Source: Serpentinimonas barnesii (GTDB lineage Bacteria > Pseudomonadota > Gammaproteobacteria > Burkholderiales > Burkholderiaceae_C). Taken from it: 34,946 nt of DNA. Position 1 is the first letter of the stretch. Each line of letters begins with the position of its first letter. Of this stretch, positions 19,703 to 29,584 are shown piece by piece. The stretch is taken from the NCBI RefSeq assembly GCF_000696225.1, contig NZ_BAWN01000035.1, forward strand, positions 1 through 34,946, written 5' to 3'. The notes under the pieces were generated by a model. That model worked only from the letters and a program-made list of their open reading frames with translations, ran no database searches and was not told the origin of the DNA. The position numbers and the translations under genes are program-made.

Positions 19703-20236
19703 TTATTTTCCTGCTGCGATGCCCAGGGCAAAAACCGAGTTGGGCGCGTTGACACGGATGGGTTTGAGCACCGGCGCGCTCGAAATCGCGCGCTTGAGCG
19801 AAGGCGCGGCCTCGATCACCATGCCTTTTGCGAGTTGTTCGTCAACCAGTTTTTGCAAGGTCACGGAATCGAGGAAATCGACCATTTTCGCATTCAGAGC
19901 GGTCCACAACTCGTGCGTCATGCAGCGCTCACCCTCACCGTGGCAGTTCTCTTTGCCGGCGCACTGGGTGGCGTCGATCGGCTCATCGACCGAGACGATG
20001 ATGTCGGCCACCGTGATGTCGCTGGCCTTGCGCCCCAAGGTGTAGCCGCCGCCGGGGCCGCGGGTGGATTCGACCAGGTTGTGGCGGCGCAGCTTGCCAA
20101 ACAACTGCTCCAAGTAGGAGAGCGAAATCTGCTGACGCTGGCTGATGGCCGCCAGCGTGACAGGCCCGCCGGCCTGGCGCAGCGCCAAGTCGATCATGGC
20201 GGTGACGGCGAACCGTCCTTTGGTGGTGAGGCGCAT
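19703..20236 (-). CDS. iscR: Rrf2-family Fe-S regulator IscR
   Basis: IscR senses cluster status and represses the isc operon when it holds a [2Fe-2S] cluster. The 177-residue protein has the Rrf2 winged helix ([52 protein letters not shown]) and ligands C92, C98, C105 and H108. The last cysteine spacing is one residue longer than in E. coli. ATG at 20236 gives the standard N terminus. It is first in the operon, as usual, and a candidate IscR box lies upstream. Confidence 0.97.
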   Translation of the reverse strand: MRLTTKGRFAVTAMIDLALRQAGGPVTLAAISQRQQISLSYLEQLFGKLRRHNLVESTRGPGGGYTLGRKASDITVADIIVSVDEPIDATQCAGKENCHGEGERCMTHELWTALNAKMVDFLDSVTLQKLVDEQLAKGMVIEAAPSLKRAISSAPVLKPIRVNAPNSVFALGIAAGK

Positions 20237-20291
20237 GGTGCAATCCTTGAGATGTTGTTGAGTACACCCTCTCGTGGCTGGCTGACTCGCT

Positions 20292-20307
20292 GTGTGGCGA
20301 ACCACAC
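20292..20307 (-). other. Hairpin with UUCG loop in the isc leader
   Basis: On the minus strand GTGTGG-TTCG-CCACAC (20307-20292) forms a perfect six-pair stem with a UUCG tetraloop in the presumed 5' leader of iscR, 56 bases before its ATG. No T-run follows in that direction. Confidence 0.45.
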
Positions 20308-20344
20308 GGGCGGGCTTTTTTGCCGACAGCCTTTGTTTGCACCG

Positions 20345-20379
20345 AGTATACCCAATATCCGACTCTTTTGCTTGGTCTT
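20345..20379 (-). promoter_or_regulatory. isc promoter region with candidate IscR box
   Basis: A -10-like TATACT lies at 20350-20345 on the minus strand. Upstream, AGTCGGATAT (20364-20355) matches one half of the E. coli type 1 IscR consensus; the facing half-site (20379-20370) is poorly conserved. No good -35 is seen, as expected if the region is tuned by a regulator. The assignment rests on one half-site plus the position before iscR. Confidence 0.45.
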
Positions 20380-20407
20380 AAAGCACCCAAGGGTATTGGG
20401 CCATTGC

Positions 20408-22354
20408 TCAGCCGGGCGGCGCCGTGTCCAGCGCCTCGGGTGTGAGGGTGCGAAAGATTGGAAAGATAAATTCGACCCCGGTTCCGGGCTTGGCGTTGAA
20501 AAACCGCAGCTCGGCCCCGAGCTTGCCGGCGCGGGCCCGCAAATTGCCCAATCCGCGCTGCTGCACCTGTCTGGCCTGTTGGCGCTGCAAGCCCACGCCG
20601 TCGTCGGTCACGCTCAGGTAGACGTGCGCCTCGTCGTGGCGCGTGCGCACGCACACGCGGCGCGCCTGGGCGTGTTTGACCACATTGGCAAAAATCTCTT
20701 GCATGCAGCGAAACAGGTGCATCACGCCCTGGGCATCCAAAGACGCCAGCGTGGGCACGTCTTGCACCTGCCAGTCGAGTTCGATCCCGGCCGCCACCAG
20801 GGCGGGCTCGACGCGCTGGCGGAAGGTGCCCAAGATGGTGGCCAAGTCGCCCTCCATCGGCTCCAGCGAATCGAGCATCAGGCGCAGTTCATCGAGCGCG
20901 TGGTGAATCATGGATTCGACCGATTGCGCGTCCAGCCTGCCCCCTTGGCTGCGCACCATGTTGAGGGTCTGCACCAGTTGGCTGCCCAGGCCGTCGTGCA
21001 TGTCGCGCATCAGGCGCCGGCGCTCGCCCTCGATGGCGCGCTGCTGCTCGGAGGCGCGCAGTTGCTCGAAGGCCTGGCGCAACTCGGCCTCGCGTTTGGC
21101 CACCGTGCCGGCCAGCGACTGGTTGAGGCGGTACACCTCGCGCGTGGAGGCGGTGGCGCGCTGCGCCAGCACCCAGCTCAAGGTAAAGAGCAAGGCCAGG
21201 CTGCCCAGCGAAGTCCAGCGCAGGTCGGCGTCACCGGGGAAGTTGAGCTGCACCACCAAAAAATCGCGCACGCCGGTGGCCAGCGTAAACGCCGCCACCA
21301 ACAGCACCAGGATTTGATCGGCGTCGAAGGCACCGCGCCGGCGCGCCTTGAGCAGCAGCCACAGCAGCGCAATGGCTCCGCAAGCGGCCAAGGCACCGGC
21401 CCAGAGGCGGTAAAAATCGTAATTTTGCGTATGCAGCGTCCAAGCCAGCCAGAGCGGACCAAAGGCAATCAAAAACCAGGCCAGTCCGCGCACGAGGCGG
21501 TCGCGAAAGGCCATCAGCTCGGCCACGAACAGCAGGAAAAACCCCACGTACCAGGTAAAGGCGAGCCGGTGCAAATAAAAGTACCAGCCATAGCTCAGCA
21601 CCGGTTCGAGCGAAACCGACAGGGCCAGCCGCACGGTGTGCGCCAGCGCCGCCAGCGCCATCAGCAAAAACAGGCGCTCATGCAAGATGCGCCACAGGTG
21701 CAGCGAGAGCAGGCCCATCAGCAGCGAGCTGATGAGCATCATCCAAGTGCCCTTGACCTGCCAGACTTCGAGCACCTGGTGGCGCTCGAACAAGGTGCCG
21801 TGGTAGCCGATTTGCAAGGGCCACAAACCGCTGCGCTCCAGCAACTGGCCCTGCACCTGGATGTGTATCGTGTTGTGTTGCGGATTGGGCTGCAGCAGGG
21901 CCGGTGGCAGGCTCACCAGGTAGGGAAACCAGGCGCTCAAGATGTTGCGCTCGGGCGCGGCGTACCAGCCGACCTGGTAGATTTCTTGGCCATTGAGCAG
22001 CACCCGAAAGCGCGTGCCCACGCGCGGCAGCAGCAGCGCCAGCCGGGTTTGGGCGGGGTCGTCGTAGTGCAGTTCAGGGGGCCAGTCGAGCCGGTAGTCC
22101 ACCTGGCCCCACCAAGCCGCGGGTTGGTCGTCCAGAATGTGCGGCAAAACCACCGGCTGCGGCGGCTCGTGCGGCTGCTGCGGCAGGCTGGCCAGCGCCT
22201 GGCGCAGGGTCACGGCGCCTTCGGGGGCGGTTGGCCGCGAGACGCTGTGCAGCGCCCACAGCAAACCCAGCAGCAACAGCGCCACCCAGACGTAGTGCGG
22301 AACCCGCCCAGCGCTGTGCTCGGGCAGTGGCGGCACCGGTGGCAAGCCCCTCAC
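20408..22354 (-). CDS. Sensor histidine kinase with 7TM (7TMR-DISM-like) receptor
   Basis: The 648-residue protein has a first membrane segment at about 19-36 and a periplasmic beta-rich domain at about 65-200. Seven hydrophobic segments span about 203-398, beginning MMLISSLLMGLL and ending LGSLALLFTLSWVLA. A short coiled coil leads to a HisKA_3 phosphoacceptor, H453 in RDMHDGLGSQL, and a HATPase domain with N557 (EIFANVVKHA) and DDGVGL at 584-589. This is the NarX/DegS class of kinase that pairs with LuxR-type regulators. The layout matches 7TM receptors with a DISM extracellular domain, often thought to sense small molecules; the ligand here is unknown. The start is GTG at 22354, overlapping the regulator's stop as GTGA, so the two are translationally coupled. 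Confidence 0.88.
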   Translation of the reverse strand: MRGLPPVPPLPEHSAGRVPHYVWVALLLLGLLWALHSVSRPTAPEGAVTLRQALASLPQQPHEPPQPVVLPHILDDQPAAWWGQVDYRLDWPPELHYDDPAQTRLALLLPRVGTRFRVLLNGQEIYQVGWYAAPERNILSAWFPYLVSLPPALLQPNPQHNTIHIQVQGQLLERSGLWPLQIGYHGTLFERHQVLEVWQVKGTWMMLISSLLMGLLSLHLWRILHERLFLLMALAALAHTVRLALSVSLEPVLSYGWYFYLHRLAFTWYVGFFLLFVAELMAFRDRLVRGLAWFLIAFGPLWLAWTLHTQNYDFYRLWAGALAACGAIALLWLLLKARRRGAFDADQILVLLVAAFTLATGVRDFLVVQLNFPGDADLRWTSLGSLALLFTLSWVLAQRATASTREVYRLNQSLAGTVAKREAELRQAFEQLRASEQQRAIEGERRRLMRDMHDGLGSQLVQTLNMVRSQGGRLDAQSVESMIHHALDELRLMLDSLEPMEGDLATILGTFRQRVEPALVAAGIELDWQVQDVPTLASLDAQGVMHLFRCMQEIFANVVKHAQARRVCVRTRHDEAHVYLSVTDDGVGLQRQQARQVQQRGLGNLRARAGKLGAELRFFNAKPGTGVEFIFPIFRTLTPEALDTAPPG

Positions 22355-23007
22355 AACAGCCCCCGCTCCTGCGCCGCGCGCACCACCTGCACCCGGGTGT
22401 GCACCGCCAGCTTGCGGTACAGGTTTTTGATGTGCGTGCTGACGGTGGCGATGCCGATGCCGAGTCGGGCGGCGATTTCTTTGTTCACATAGCCTTGCGC
22501 CACCAGCTTGAGCACCTCGGTTTCGCGCTCCGACAGCGCCGGTATGGCGGCCCCGTTCTCCGCCCACTGCGCCGGGGCGTTGTTGCGCAATTGCTTGAGC
22601 AACAAGCGCGCCAGCAGGGGCGAAATGGGGGCCCCACCCTCGCGGATTTGTTCGATGGCCTCGATCAGCTCGGTGGCGTTGCAGCCCTTGAGCACATAGC
22701 CGGTGGCCCCGGATTGCAGGGCGTTGATGAGGCGCGACTCGTCGCCAAAGACGGTGAACACCAGCAGCTCGGCCTCGGGCTTGGTCAGGGCCAGCAGGCG
22801 CAGCATGTCTTCGCCGCGGCCATCGGGCAGGCCCAGATCGACCAAATACACATCGGCCAGGCTGTTGGGGGCCATGATGCGGGCATGGGCAAAGGTCTCG
22901 GAATGCCCGACCAGGCGCCAATCGGGCCGCAGCGCCAGCGCGTGCTGCACAAAGTGCAACACGGTGCGGTCGTCTTCGATCAGGTAGAGGCGCGTGATGC
23001 TGGGCAT
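22351..23007 (-). CDS. LuxR/NarL-family response regulator
   Basis: The 218-residue protein has an N-terminal receiver with acidic pocket D12/D13 (LIEDDR), phosphoacceptor D57 (YLVDLGLPDG) and the conserved lysine in GYVLKG. A C-terminal LuxR helix-turn-helix follows (LSERETEVLKLVAQGYVNKEIAARLGI...VSTHIKNLYRKL). The ATG at 23007 is the first that keeps a normal receiver start. It is the partner of the downstream coupled 7TM kinase. Its targets are not evident from the neighbourhood. Confidence 0.92.
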   Translation of the reverse strand: MPSITRLYLIEDDRTVLHFVQHALALRPDWRLVGHSETFAHARIMAPNSLADVYLVDLGLPDGRGEDMLRLLALTKPEAELLVFTVFGDESRLINALQSGATGYVLKGCNATELIEAIEQIREGGAPISPLLARLLLKQLRNNAPAQWAENGAAIPALSERETEVLKLVAQGYVNKEIAARLGIGIATVSTHIKNLYRKLAVHTRVQVVRAAQERGLL

Positions 23008-23055
23008 GCTGCGATTGTGGGCCACGCCAGCCTCGGTCGGGCTCCCCAAAACAGG

Positions 23056-25164
<2,109 letters not shown>

Positions 25165-25278
25165 GGGCGGGAGTTTAATGGCCGTGCAAGGCCGGTCGGC
25201 TCCGTTTGCTGGCCTTGCATGCCCAATCAAGCTGGAAAAACACGGACTTGATGTCGAGAGGATGCAGGCTCGGGCAAC

Positions 25279-25315
25279 AAAAAAGCCCCACAGACTGGAG
25301 GCCTTGGGGCTTTTT
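25279..25315 (-). terminator. Bidirectional intrinsic terminator after tRNA-Val(GAC)
   Basis: AAAAAAGCCCCA (25279-25290) and TGGGGCTTTTT (25305-25315) form an extended stem with T-runs on both strands. Its natural use is to end tRNA-Val transcription on the minus strand, 12 bases past the tRNA. Confidence 0.88.
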
Positions 25316-25326
25316 CAACGTGCGAT

Positions 25327-25403
25327 TGGTAGGCGCGATTGGACTCGAACCAACGACCCCCACCATGTCAAGGTGGTGCTCTAACCAGCTGAGCTACGCG
25401 CCT
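25327..25403 (-). tRNA. tRNA-Val (anticodon GAC)
   Basis: On the minus strand the acceptor AGGCGCG (25403-25397) pairs with CGCGCCT (25337-25331). The anticodon stem CCACC/GGTGG encloses TTGACAT, giving anticodon GAC; the T loop is TTCGAGT. The CCA end is encoded (25329-25327). This is the second valine tRNA in the window. Confidence 0.97.
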
Positions 25404-25415
25404 AAGGTCGGTTGC

Positions 25416-25438
25416 AAGCCTGCTATTGTAGCAGGCTT
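25416..25438 (-). promoter_or_regulatory. Inverted repeat at the relA end containing the tRNA-Val -10 box
   Basis: AAGCCTGCTA (25416-25425) and TAGCAGGCTT (25429-25438) are a perfect ten-base inverted repeat around three bases. Its centre read on the minus strand contains TACAAT (25430-25425), a likely -10 box 21 bases before the tRNA-Val 5' end. It starts within the relA stop codon. No long T-run follows, so it is at best a weak terminator. Confidence 0.55.
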
Positions 25439-27738
25439 TAGCGCCGGCGCACGCTTCGCACCCCGGCCACGTCTTGCATGGCCGCCATGACGCGTTGCAC
25501 CCGGCTGGCGTCGGTGACTTCGACCGTGAAGGTCATCCAAGCCACCCCTTTCACGCTTTGCGTCTGCACCCCGATGACGTTGATTTTTTGGCTGGCAAAG
25601 GCGTCGGAGATGTCGCGCAACAGGCCTTGGCGGTCCTGCGCCTCGATCGCCACATCGACGGCGTAGTGGGTGGCCGCATCGCCTTTGGTGCCGGCGCCGT
25701 TCCACTGCACCTCGATCACCCGACCCGGATGCCGCTGCGCCAGCATGGCGTAGTCGGGGCAGTCGGCGCGGTGCACGCCCACCCCCTTGCCGCGCGTGAT
25801 GTAGCCACGGATGTCGTCCGGCGGGGCCGGTTTGCAGCAGCGCGCCAGTTGCGTCAACAGCGAATCCATGCCCACCACCAGCACGCTGCCTTGCGGGGCG
25901 CGGGCCGGGCTGTGGCGCGCTTTGCGCAACTGCACCTCGTCCGGGGCTTGCAGCGCCGGGGCCGGGTTGAGCAGTTGCTCGACCGTGCGCAGCGTGATTT
26001 CGTCTTTGCCCAGCGCCTCGCACAGGCTGGCGGCGTCGTCGTAGCCGATGCGGCTGGCCAGATCGTCGAGGTTGAGGGCGGTCTTGCCTTCGCGCTGCAA
26101 CCACTTGTCGAGCTGCTCGCGGCCGCGCTGGATGGTGCTGTGCACCGCCTGGGCGTTGAACCAGGCCCGCACCTTGCTCTTGGCGCGGTGGCTCACCAGG
26201 TAGCCCTGCTCGGGGTTGAGCCAGTCGCGCGAGGGGCCGCCGTCTTTGCTGGCAATGATTTCGACTGTCTGGCCGTTTTGCAGCGGCGTGTTGAGCGCAA
26301 CCATGGCCCCATCGACGCGGGCACCACGGCAGCGGTGCCCCAGATCGGTGTGCACGGTGTAGGCAAAATCGAGCGCGGTGGCCCCCTTGGGCAGCTCGAC
26401 GATGGCCGCGTGCGGTGTCAGCACATAGATGGCGTCGTCAAACAGCGGCTGCGCTGCCTCTTGGCGGCGCTCGCTGGCCACGTCGCGCTGCCAGGCCAGC
26501 AACTGGCGCAGCACGGCGATTTTGGCGTCGTAGTCGGAACTGGCGCTCACCCCCTGGTAGCCCTTGCTGCCGGCTTCTTTGTAGGCCCAGTGCGCCGCCA
26601 CGCCATGCTCGGCGTGCTCGTGCATGGCTCGGGTGCGGATCTGCAATTCGAAGGCGCGCCCCTGCGCGTCGCGGATCACGGTGTGCAGCGACTGGTAGCC
26701 GTTGGGCTTGGGCTTGCCGATGTAGTCGTCGAACTCTTCGGGCAGCGGGCTGTAGTGGGCGTGCGCGTGGGCCAGCACGCGGTAGCAGTCTTCGATCTGG
26801 GGCACCACCACGCGCAGCGCCCGCAGGTCGAACACCTGGTCAAAGTCGAGCGCCTTGCCGCGCATTTTTTTGACGATGCTGTAGATGTGCTTGGGCCGCC
26901 CCTGCACCTCGGCCTGAATGCCTTGCGCGTGCAACGCCTGCTGCAACTGCTGGCGCACCTGCTCCACGTGGCTCTCGCGCTCGATGCGTTTTTCGTCGAG
27001 CTGGCGCGCGATGTCTTTGTAGGTCTGCGGCTCGAGGAAGCGAAAGGCGAGGTCTTCGAGCTCCCACTTGATCGGCCAGATCCCTAAGCGATTGGCAAGC
27101 GGCGCAAACACGTGCAGCGATTCGCTGGCCAGCGCCGGGTCGGGTGCAATTTTGGCCGCCGCGATGAAGCGCAGCGTTTGCAGCCGCGAGGCCAACCGCA
27201 GCAGCACCACACGCAAATCGCGCGAGAAGGCCAGCAACATTTTGCGGATGTTTTCGTGCTGGCTGGCTTCGAGCTCGCTCGGGGCGGCCCGGTTGGTGCT
27301 GCCCGGCTCGGCCACGCTGGCGCGCTCCAAGCGCACCTGGGCTGCCTTGACACGGGTCTGGCGCTGCAACTGCACCAGCTTGGTGGTTTCCAGCGCCACG
27401 GCGGCCAAGTCGCCGCCAAAGGCTTTGGTGATGAGCTCGCGCGGGCGGTTCAGGTGCTCGCAGGCATAGACCAGGTAGGTGCAGACCTTGAGTTCGGCCC
27501 CGCCACCGATCAGATCCAGCACGGCAACCACGCCGTCGGCGTGCGCCAGCGTGTTTTCGCCGGTATCGAGCGTTTCGGCGGCCAGCAGCGGCTCGGCAAA
27601 AGCGCGCGCGCGCAGCACCGCGGCCTGCTCGTCGGCGGCGTGGGCCTGCGACGGCCGCCCCCCGGCTGCACCGGCCGCCCCGGCTGTTGGGGCTGCTGCG
27701 CTGGCGGGAAAATCGGGTGGCGGTGGGGCCGATCTCAT
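25438..27738 (-). CDS. relA: (p)ppGpp synthetase RelA
   Basis: RelA makes (p)ppGpp from ATP and GTP/GDP on the ribosome during amino-acid starvation. The 766-residue protein has an HD-like N-terminal domain in which the catalytic His-Asp hydrolase residues are not recognisable, so it should be a synthetase only. The synthetase domain has GRPKHIYSIVKKM and EFDDYIGKPKPNGYQSLHT, followed by TGS (YVLTPHAAIVELPKGATALDFAY), zinc-finger/helical and ACT (DRQGLLRDISDAFASQKINV) domains. The ATG at 27738 overlaps the stop of the upstream hydrolase gene as ATGA. The open frame continues upstream but lies inside that gene. Confidence 0.95.
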   Translation of the reverse strand: MRSAPPPPDFPASAAAPTAGAAGAAGGRPSQAHAADEQAAVLRARAFAEPLLAAETLDTGENTLAHADGVVAVLDLIGGGAELKVCTYLVYACEHLNRPRELITKAFGGDLAAVALETTKLVQLQRQTRVKAAQVRLERASVAEPGSTNRAAPSELEASQHENIRKMLLAFSRDLRVVLLRLASRLQTLRFIAAAKIAPDPALASESLHVFAPLANRLGIWPIKWELEDLAFRFLEPQTYKDIARQLDEKRIERESHVEQVRQQLQQALHAQGIQAEVQGRPKHIYSIVKKMRGKALDFDQVFDLRALRVVVPQIEDCYRVLAHAHAHYSPLPEEFDDYIGKPKPNGYQSLHTVIRDAQGRAFELQIRTRAMHEHAEHGVAAHWAYKEAGSKGYQGVSASSDYDAKIAVLRQLLAWQRDVASERRQEAAQPLFDDAIYVLTPHAAIVELPKGATALDFAYTVHTDLGHRCRGARVDGAMVALNTPLQNGQTVEIIASKDGGPSRDWLNPEQGYLVSHRAKSKVRAWFNAQAVHSTIQRGREQLDKWLQREGKTALNLDDLASRIGYDDAASLCEALGKDEITLRTVEQLLNPAPALQAPDEVQLRKARHSPARAPQGSVLVVGMDSLLTQLARCCKPAPPDDIRGYITRGKGVGVHRADCPDYAMLAQRHPGRVIEVQWNGAGTKGDAATHYAVDVAIEAQDRQGLLRDISDAFASQKINVIGVQTQSVKGVAWMTFTVEVTDASRVQRVMAAMQDVAGVRSVRRR

Positions 27739-28703
27739 GGAGCCAACAGAAAATCGCACACCGGCGCCACCTGCTCGGGCGCCACCAGCGTGGGCGCATG
27801 GCCCACACCCGCAAACTCGTGCAGGCGCGCACGCGGCCCGCGCTGCGTCATGGCCAAGGCGGTGACATGGCTGAGCAGGTCGGATTCGGCCCCGCGCAGC
27901 AACAGCACCTCGGCCGTGATGGCCTCGTACATTTGCCACAGCAAGGCCTCGCCGGCGTGGATGGCTGCGCCGGGGTCTGCGCCCACCGCCTGCCCTGCCG
28001 CCTGCATGGCGCGCAGCGGCTGTGCAATGGCCGGATCGTAATGCAGCGTCCAGCCGCCTTGCACCGGGCGCAGCATCGGGCGCGACAGGGCCAGCCACTG
28101 CTCGGGGCTGTGTGGGCCAAAACCCCGGTGCAGTTGAGCCAGCGCCTGCACCGCCTCTTGCTCGCTGGCATAGACGGGCTGCAGGCCGACATAAGTGGCT
28201 ATGCGGCGCAGCGCCGCGGCCTCGATCACCGGCCCCACGTCGTTAAGCACCAAGCGGCGCAAACCCAGCCCGGGTTGCGCTGCCAGCGCCATGCCGATCA
28301 GGCCGCCCATGCTGGTGCCCACCCAGTCGATGCACAGTTCGGAGGGTTCGGCGCTGCCGGTGGCCGCCGCGCAGCGCGCGCGCAGGTGCGCCAGCAACAG
28401 CGCCAAGTCGGCGGCGTATGTGGGCACCGCATAAGCCGATGGGTCGGCCAGCCAGTCGCTGTGGCCGCGCCCGGCCACATCGACGCACACCACCTGCACC
28501 CGACCCTGAGCCCGCTGCAGCAGCGCCTGCGCCAGCGCGTCGAAATCGCGCGCCTGGCGCGTCAGGCCGTGGACGCAAACCACCACCTGCGCCGGGGCGA
28601 CGGGCGCACCGGTTGGCCCCCACTCCCACCAAGCGATGCGGCGCGGTTCGCCGTGCGTGGCCAGCGGGCCGGGTACGGCCAGATGATGCAAGGTGGGTTC
28701 CAT
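27735..28703 (-). CDS. Alpha/beta hydrolase
   Basis: This is a 322-residue alpha/beta-hydrolase fold protein with oxyanion region HGLTRQARDFD, nucleophile elbow GTSMGG (Ser131), a cap region, and later the acid (ESDLL) and histidine (GVGHAP) of the triad. It lacks a signal peptide, so it is probably cytoplasmic. The substrate is unknown; related proteins include esterases and C-C hydrolases. Its stop overlaps the relA ATG, so the two are translationally coupled, although no functional link to ppGpp is established. It is divergent from the 3-hydroxybutyrate dehydrogenase gene. Confidence 0.88.
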   Translation of the reverse strand: MEPTLHHLAVPGPLATHGEPRRIAWWEWGPTGAPVAPAQVVVCVHGLTRQARDFDALAQALLQRAQGRVQVVCVDVAGRGHSDWLADPSAYAVPTYAADLALLLAHLRARCAAATGSAEPSELCIDWVGTSMGGLIGMALAAQPGLGLRRLVLNDVGPVIEAAALRRIATYVGLQPVYASEQEAVQALAQLHRGFGPHSPEQWLALSRPMLRPVQGGWTLHYDPAIAQPLRAMQAAGQAVGADPGAAIHAGEALLWQMYEAITAEVLLLRGAESDLLSHVTALAMTQRGPRARLHEFAGVGHAPTLVAPEQVAPVCDFLLAP

Positions 28704-28802
28704 ATCGGTCTCTCGTCTCCCGCGCGCCGGCTTACCGCGCGCTGATCGCCTTGTAGCGTCCTAGATAATGGCACCTATCGTAAATCAAAAGGAGATGTTT
28801 TC

Positions 28803-29582
28803 ATGCTCGCAAACAAGACGGCGCTGGTAACGGGCTCGACCAGTGGCATAGGCCTCGGGATTGCCAAGGCGCTGGCGCAACAAGGCGCGCACCTGGTGCT
28901 GAACGGTTTTGGCGACGCGCAAGCCGCTTGCGCCGAAGTGGCGGCCGTGGCTGCGCCGGGGGCTCGGGTGAGCTACCAGGGCGCCGACATGAGCCAGCCG
29001 CAGCAGATCGAGGCCATGCTGCGCGCTGCGGCAGCGGAGTTTGACCGCATCGATATTTTGGTCAACAACGCCGGCATCCAGCACGTGGCGCCGATTGAGG
29101 ATTTTGCGCCCGAGCGCTGGGACGCGGTGCTGGCGATCAACCTCAGCAGCGCCTTTCACACCACGCGGCTGGCGCTGCCGGCCATGAAAGCGGCCAACTG
29201 GGGCCGCATCATCAACGTGGCCTCGGTGCACGGGCTGGTGGCCTCGGCCAACAAATCGGCCTACGTGGCTTCCAAGCACGCACTGGTGGGCCTGACCAAA
29301 GTGGTGGCGCTGGAAACCGCCACCACCGGCGTGACCTGCAACGCCATCTGCCCCGGCTGGGTGCTCACGCCGCTGGTGCAAAAGCAGGTCGATGAGCGCG
29401 CCGCCGCACTGGGCTTGAGCAATGCCGAAGCCACCAAGCACCTGCTGTGCGAGAAAGAGCCTTCGCTGCAGTTCACCACGCCCGAGGAACTGGGCGCGCT
29501 GGCGGTGTTTTTCTGCTCGGCCGCAGCCGCCAATGTGCGCGGCGCGGCCTGGAATATGGACGGCGGCTGGGCGGCGCAATAA
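28803..29582 (+). CDS. bdhA: 3-hydroxybutyrate dehydrogenase (short-chain dehydrogenase)
   Basis: This enzyme oxidises D-3-hydroxybutyrate to acetoacetate with NAD, the step that follows breakdown of polyhydroxybutyrate. The 259-residue SDR has the NAD site TGSTSGIGLGIA (about 10-21), NNAG (88-91), and the catalytic triad S141, Y154 and K158 (SAYVASKHA). Its C-terminal GAAWNMDGGWAAQ and DFAPERWDAVLAINLSSAFHTT segments are typical of bacterial 3-hydroxybutyrate dehydrogenases. A strong AAAGGAGA Shine-Dalgarno sequence (28788-28795) precedes the ATG. It stands alone on the plus strand, convergent with the next gene with two bases between the stops. Confidence 0.92.
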   Translation: MLANKTALVTGSTSGIGLGIAKALAQQGAHLVLNGFGDAQAACAEVAAVAAPGARVSYQGADMSQPQQIEAMLRAAAAEFDRIDILVNNAGIQHVAPIEDFAPERWDAVLAINLSSAFHTTRLALPAMKAANWGRIINVASVHGLVASANKSAYVASKHALVGLTKVVALETATTGVTCNAICPGWVLTPLVQKQVDERAAALGLSNAEATKHLLCEKEPSLQFTTPEELGALAVFFCSAAAANVRGAAWNMDGGWAAQ

Positions 29583-29584
29583 AC

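Noticed and set aside
19502-22492. 996-codon plus-strand open frame opposite iscS, iscR and the histidine kinase
   Set aside because: It runs antisense to three recognised genes, crosses the isc promoter region and has low-complexity Gln/His/Ala-rich translation typical of reverse-strand frames in GC-rich DNA.
22355-22921. Long N-terminal extension of the 7TM kinase frame
   Set aside because: It lies inside the LuxR regulator gene in another frame and is compositionally a shadow; the GTG at 22354 overlapping the regulator stop is a better start.
25474-27087. 537-codon plus-strand open frame opposite relA
   Set aside because: Antisense shadow of relA without recognisable domains.
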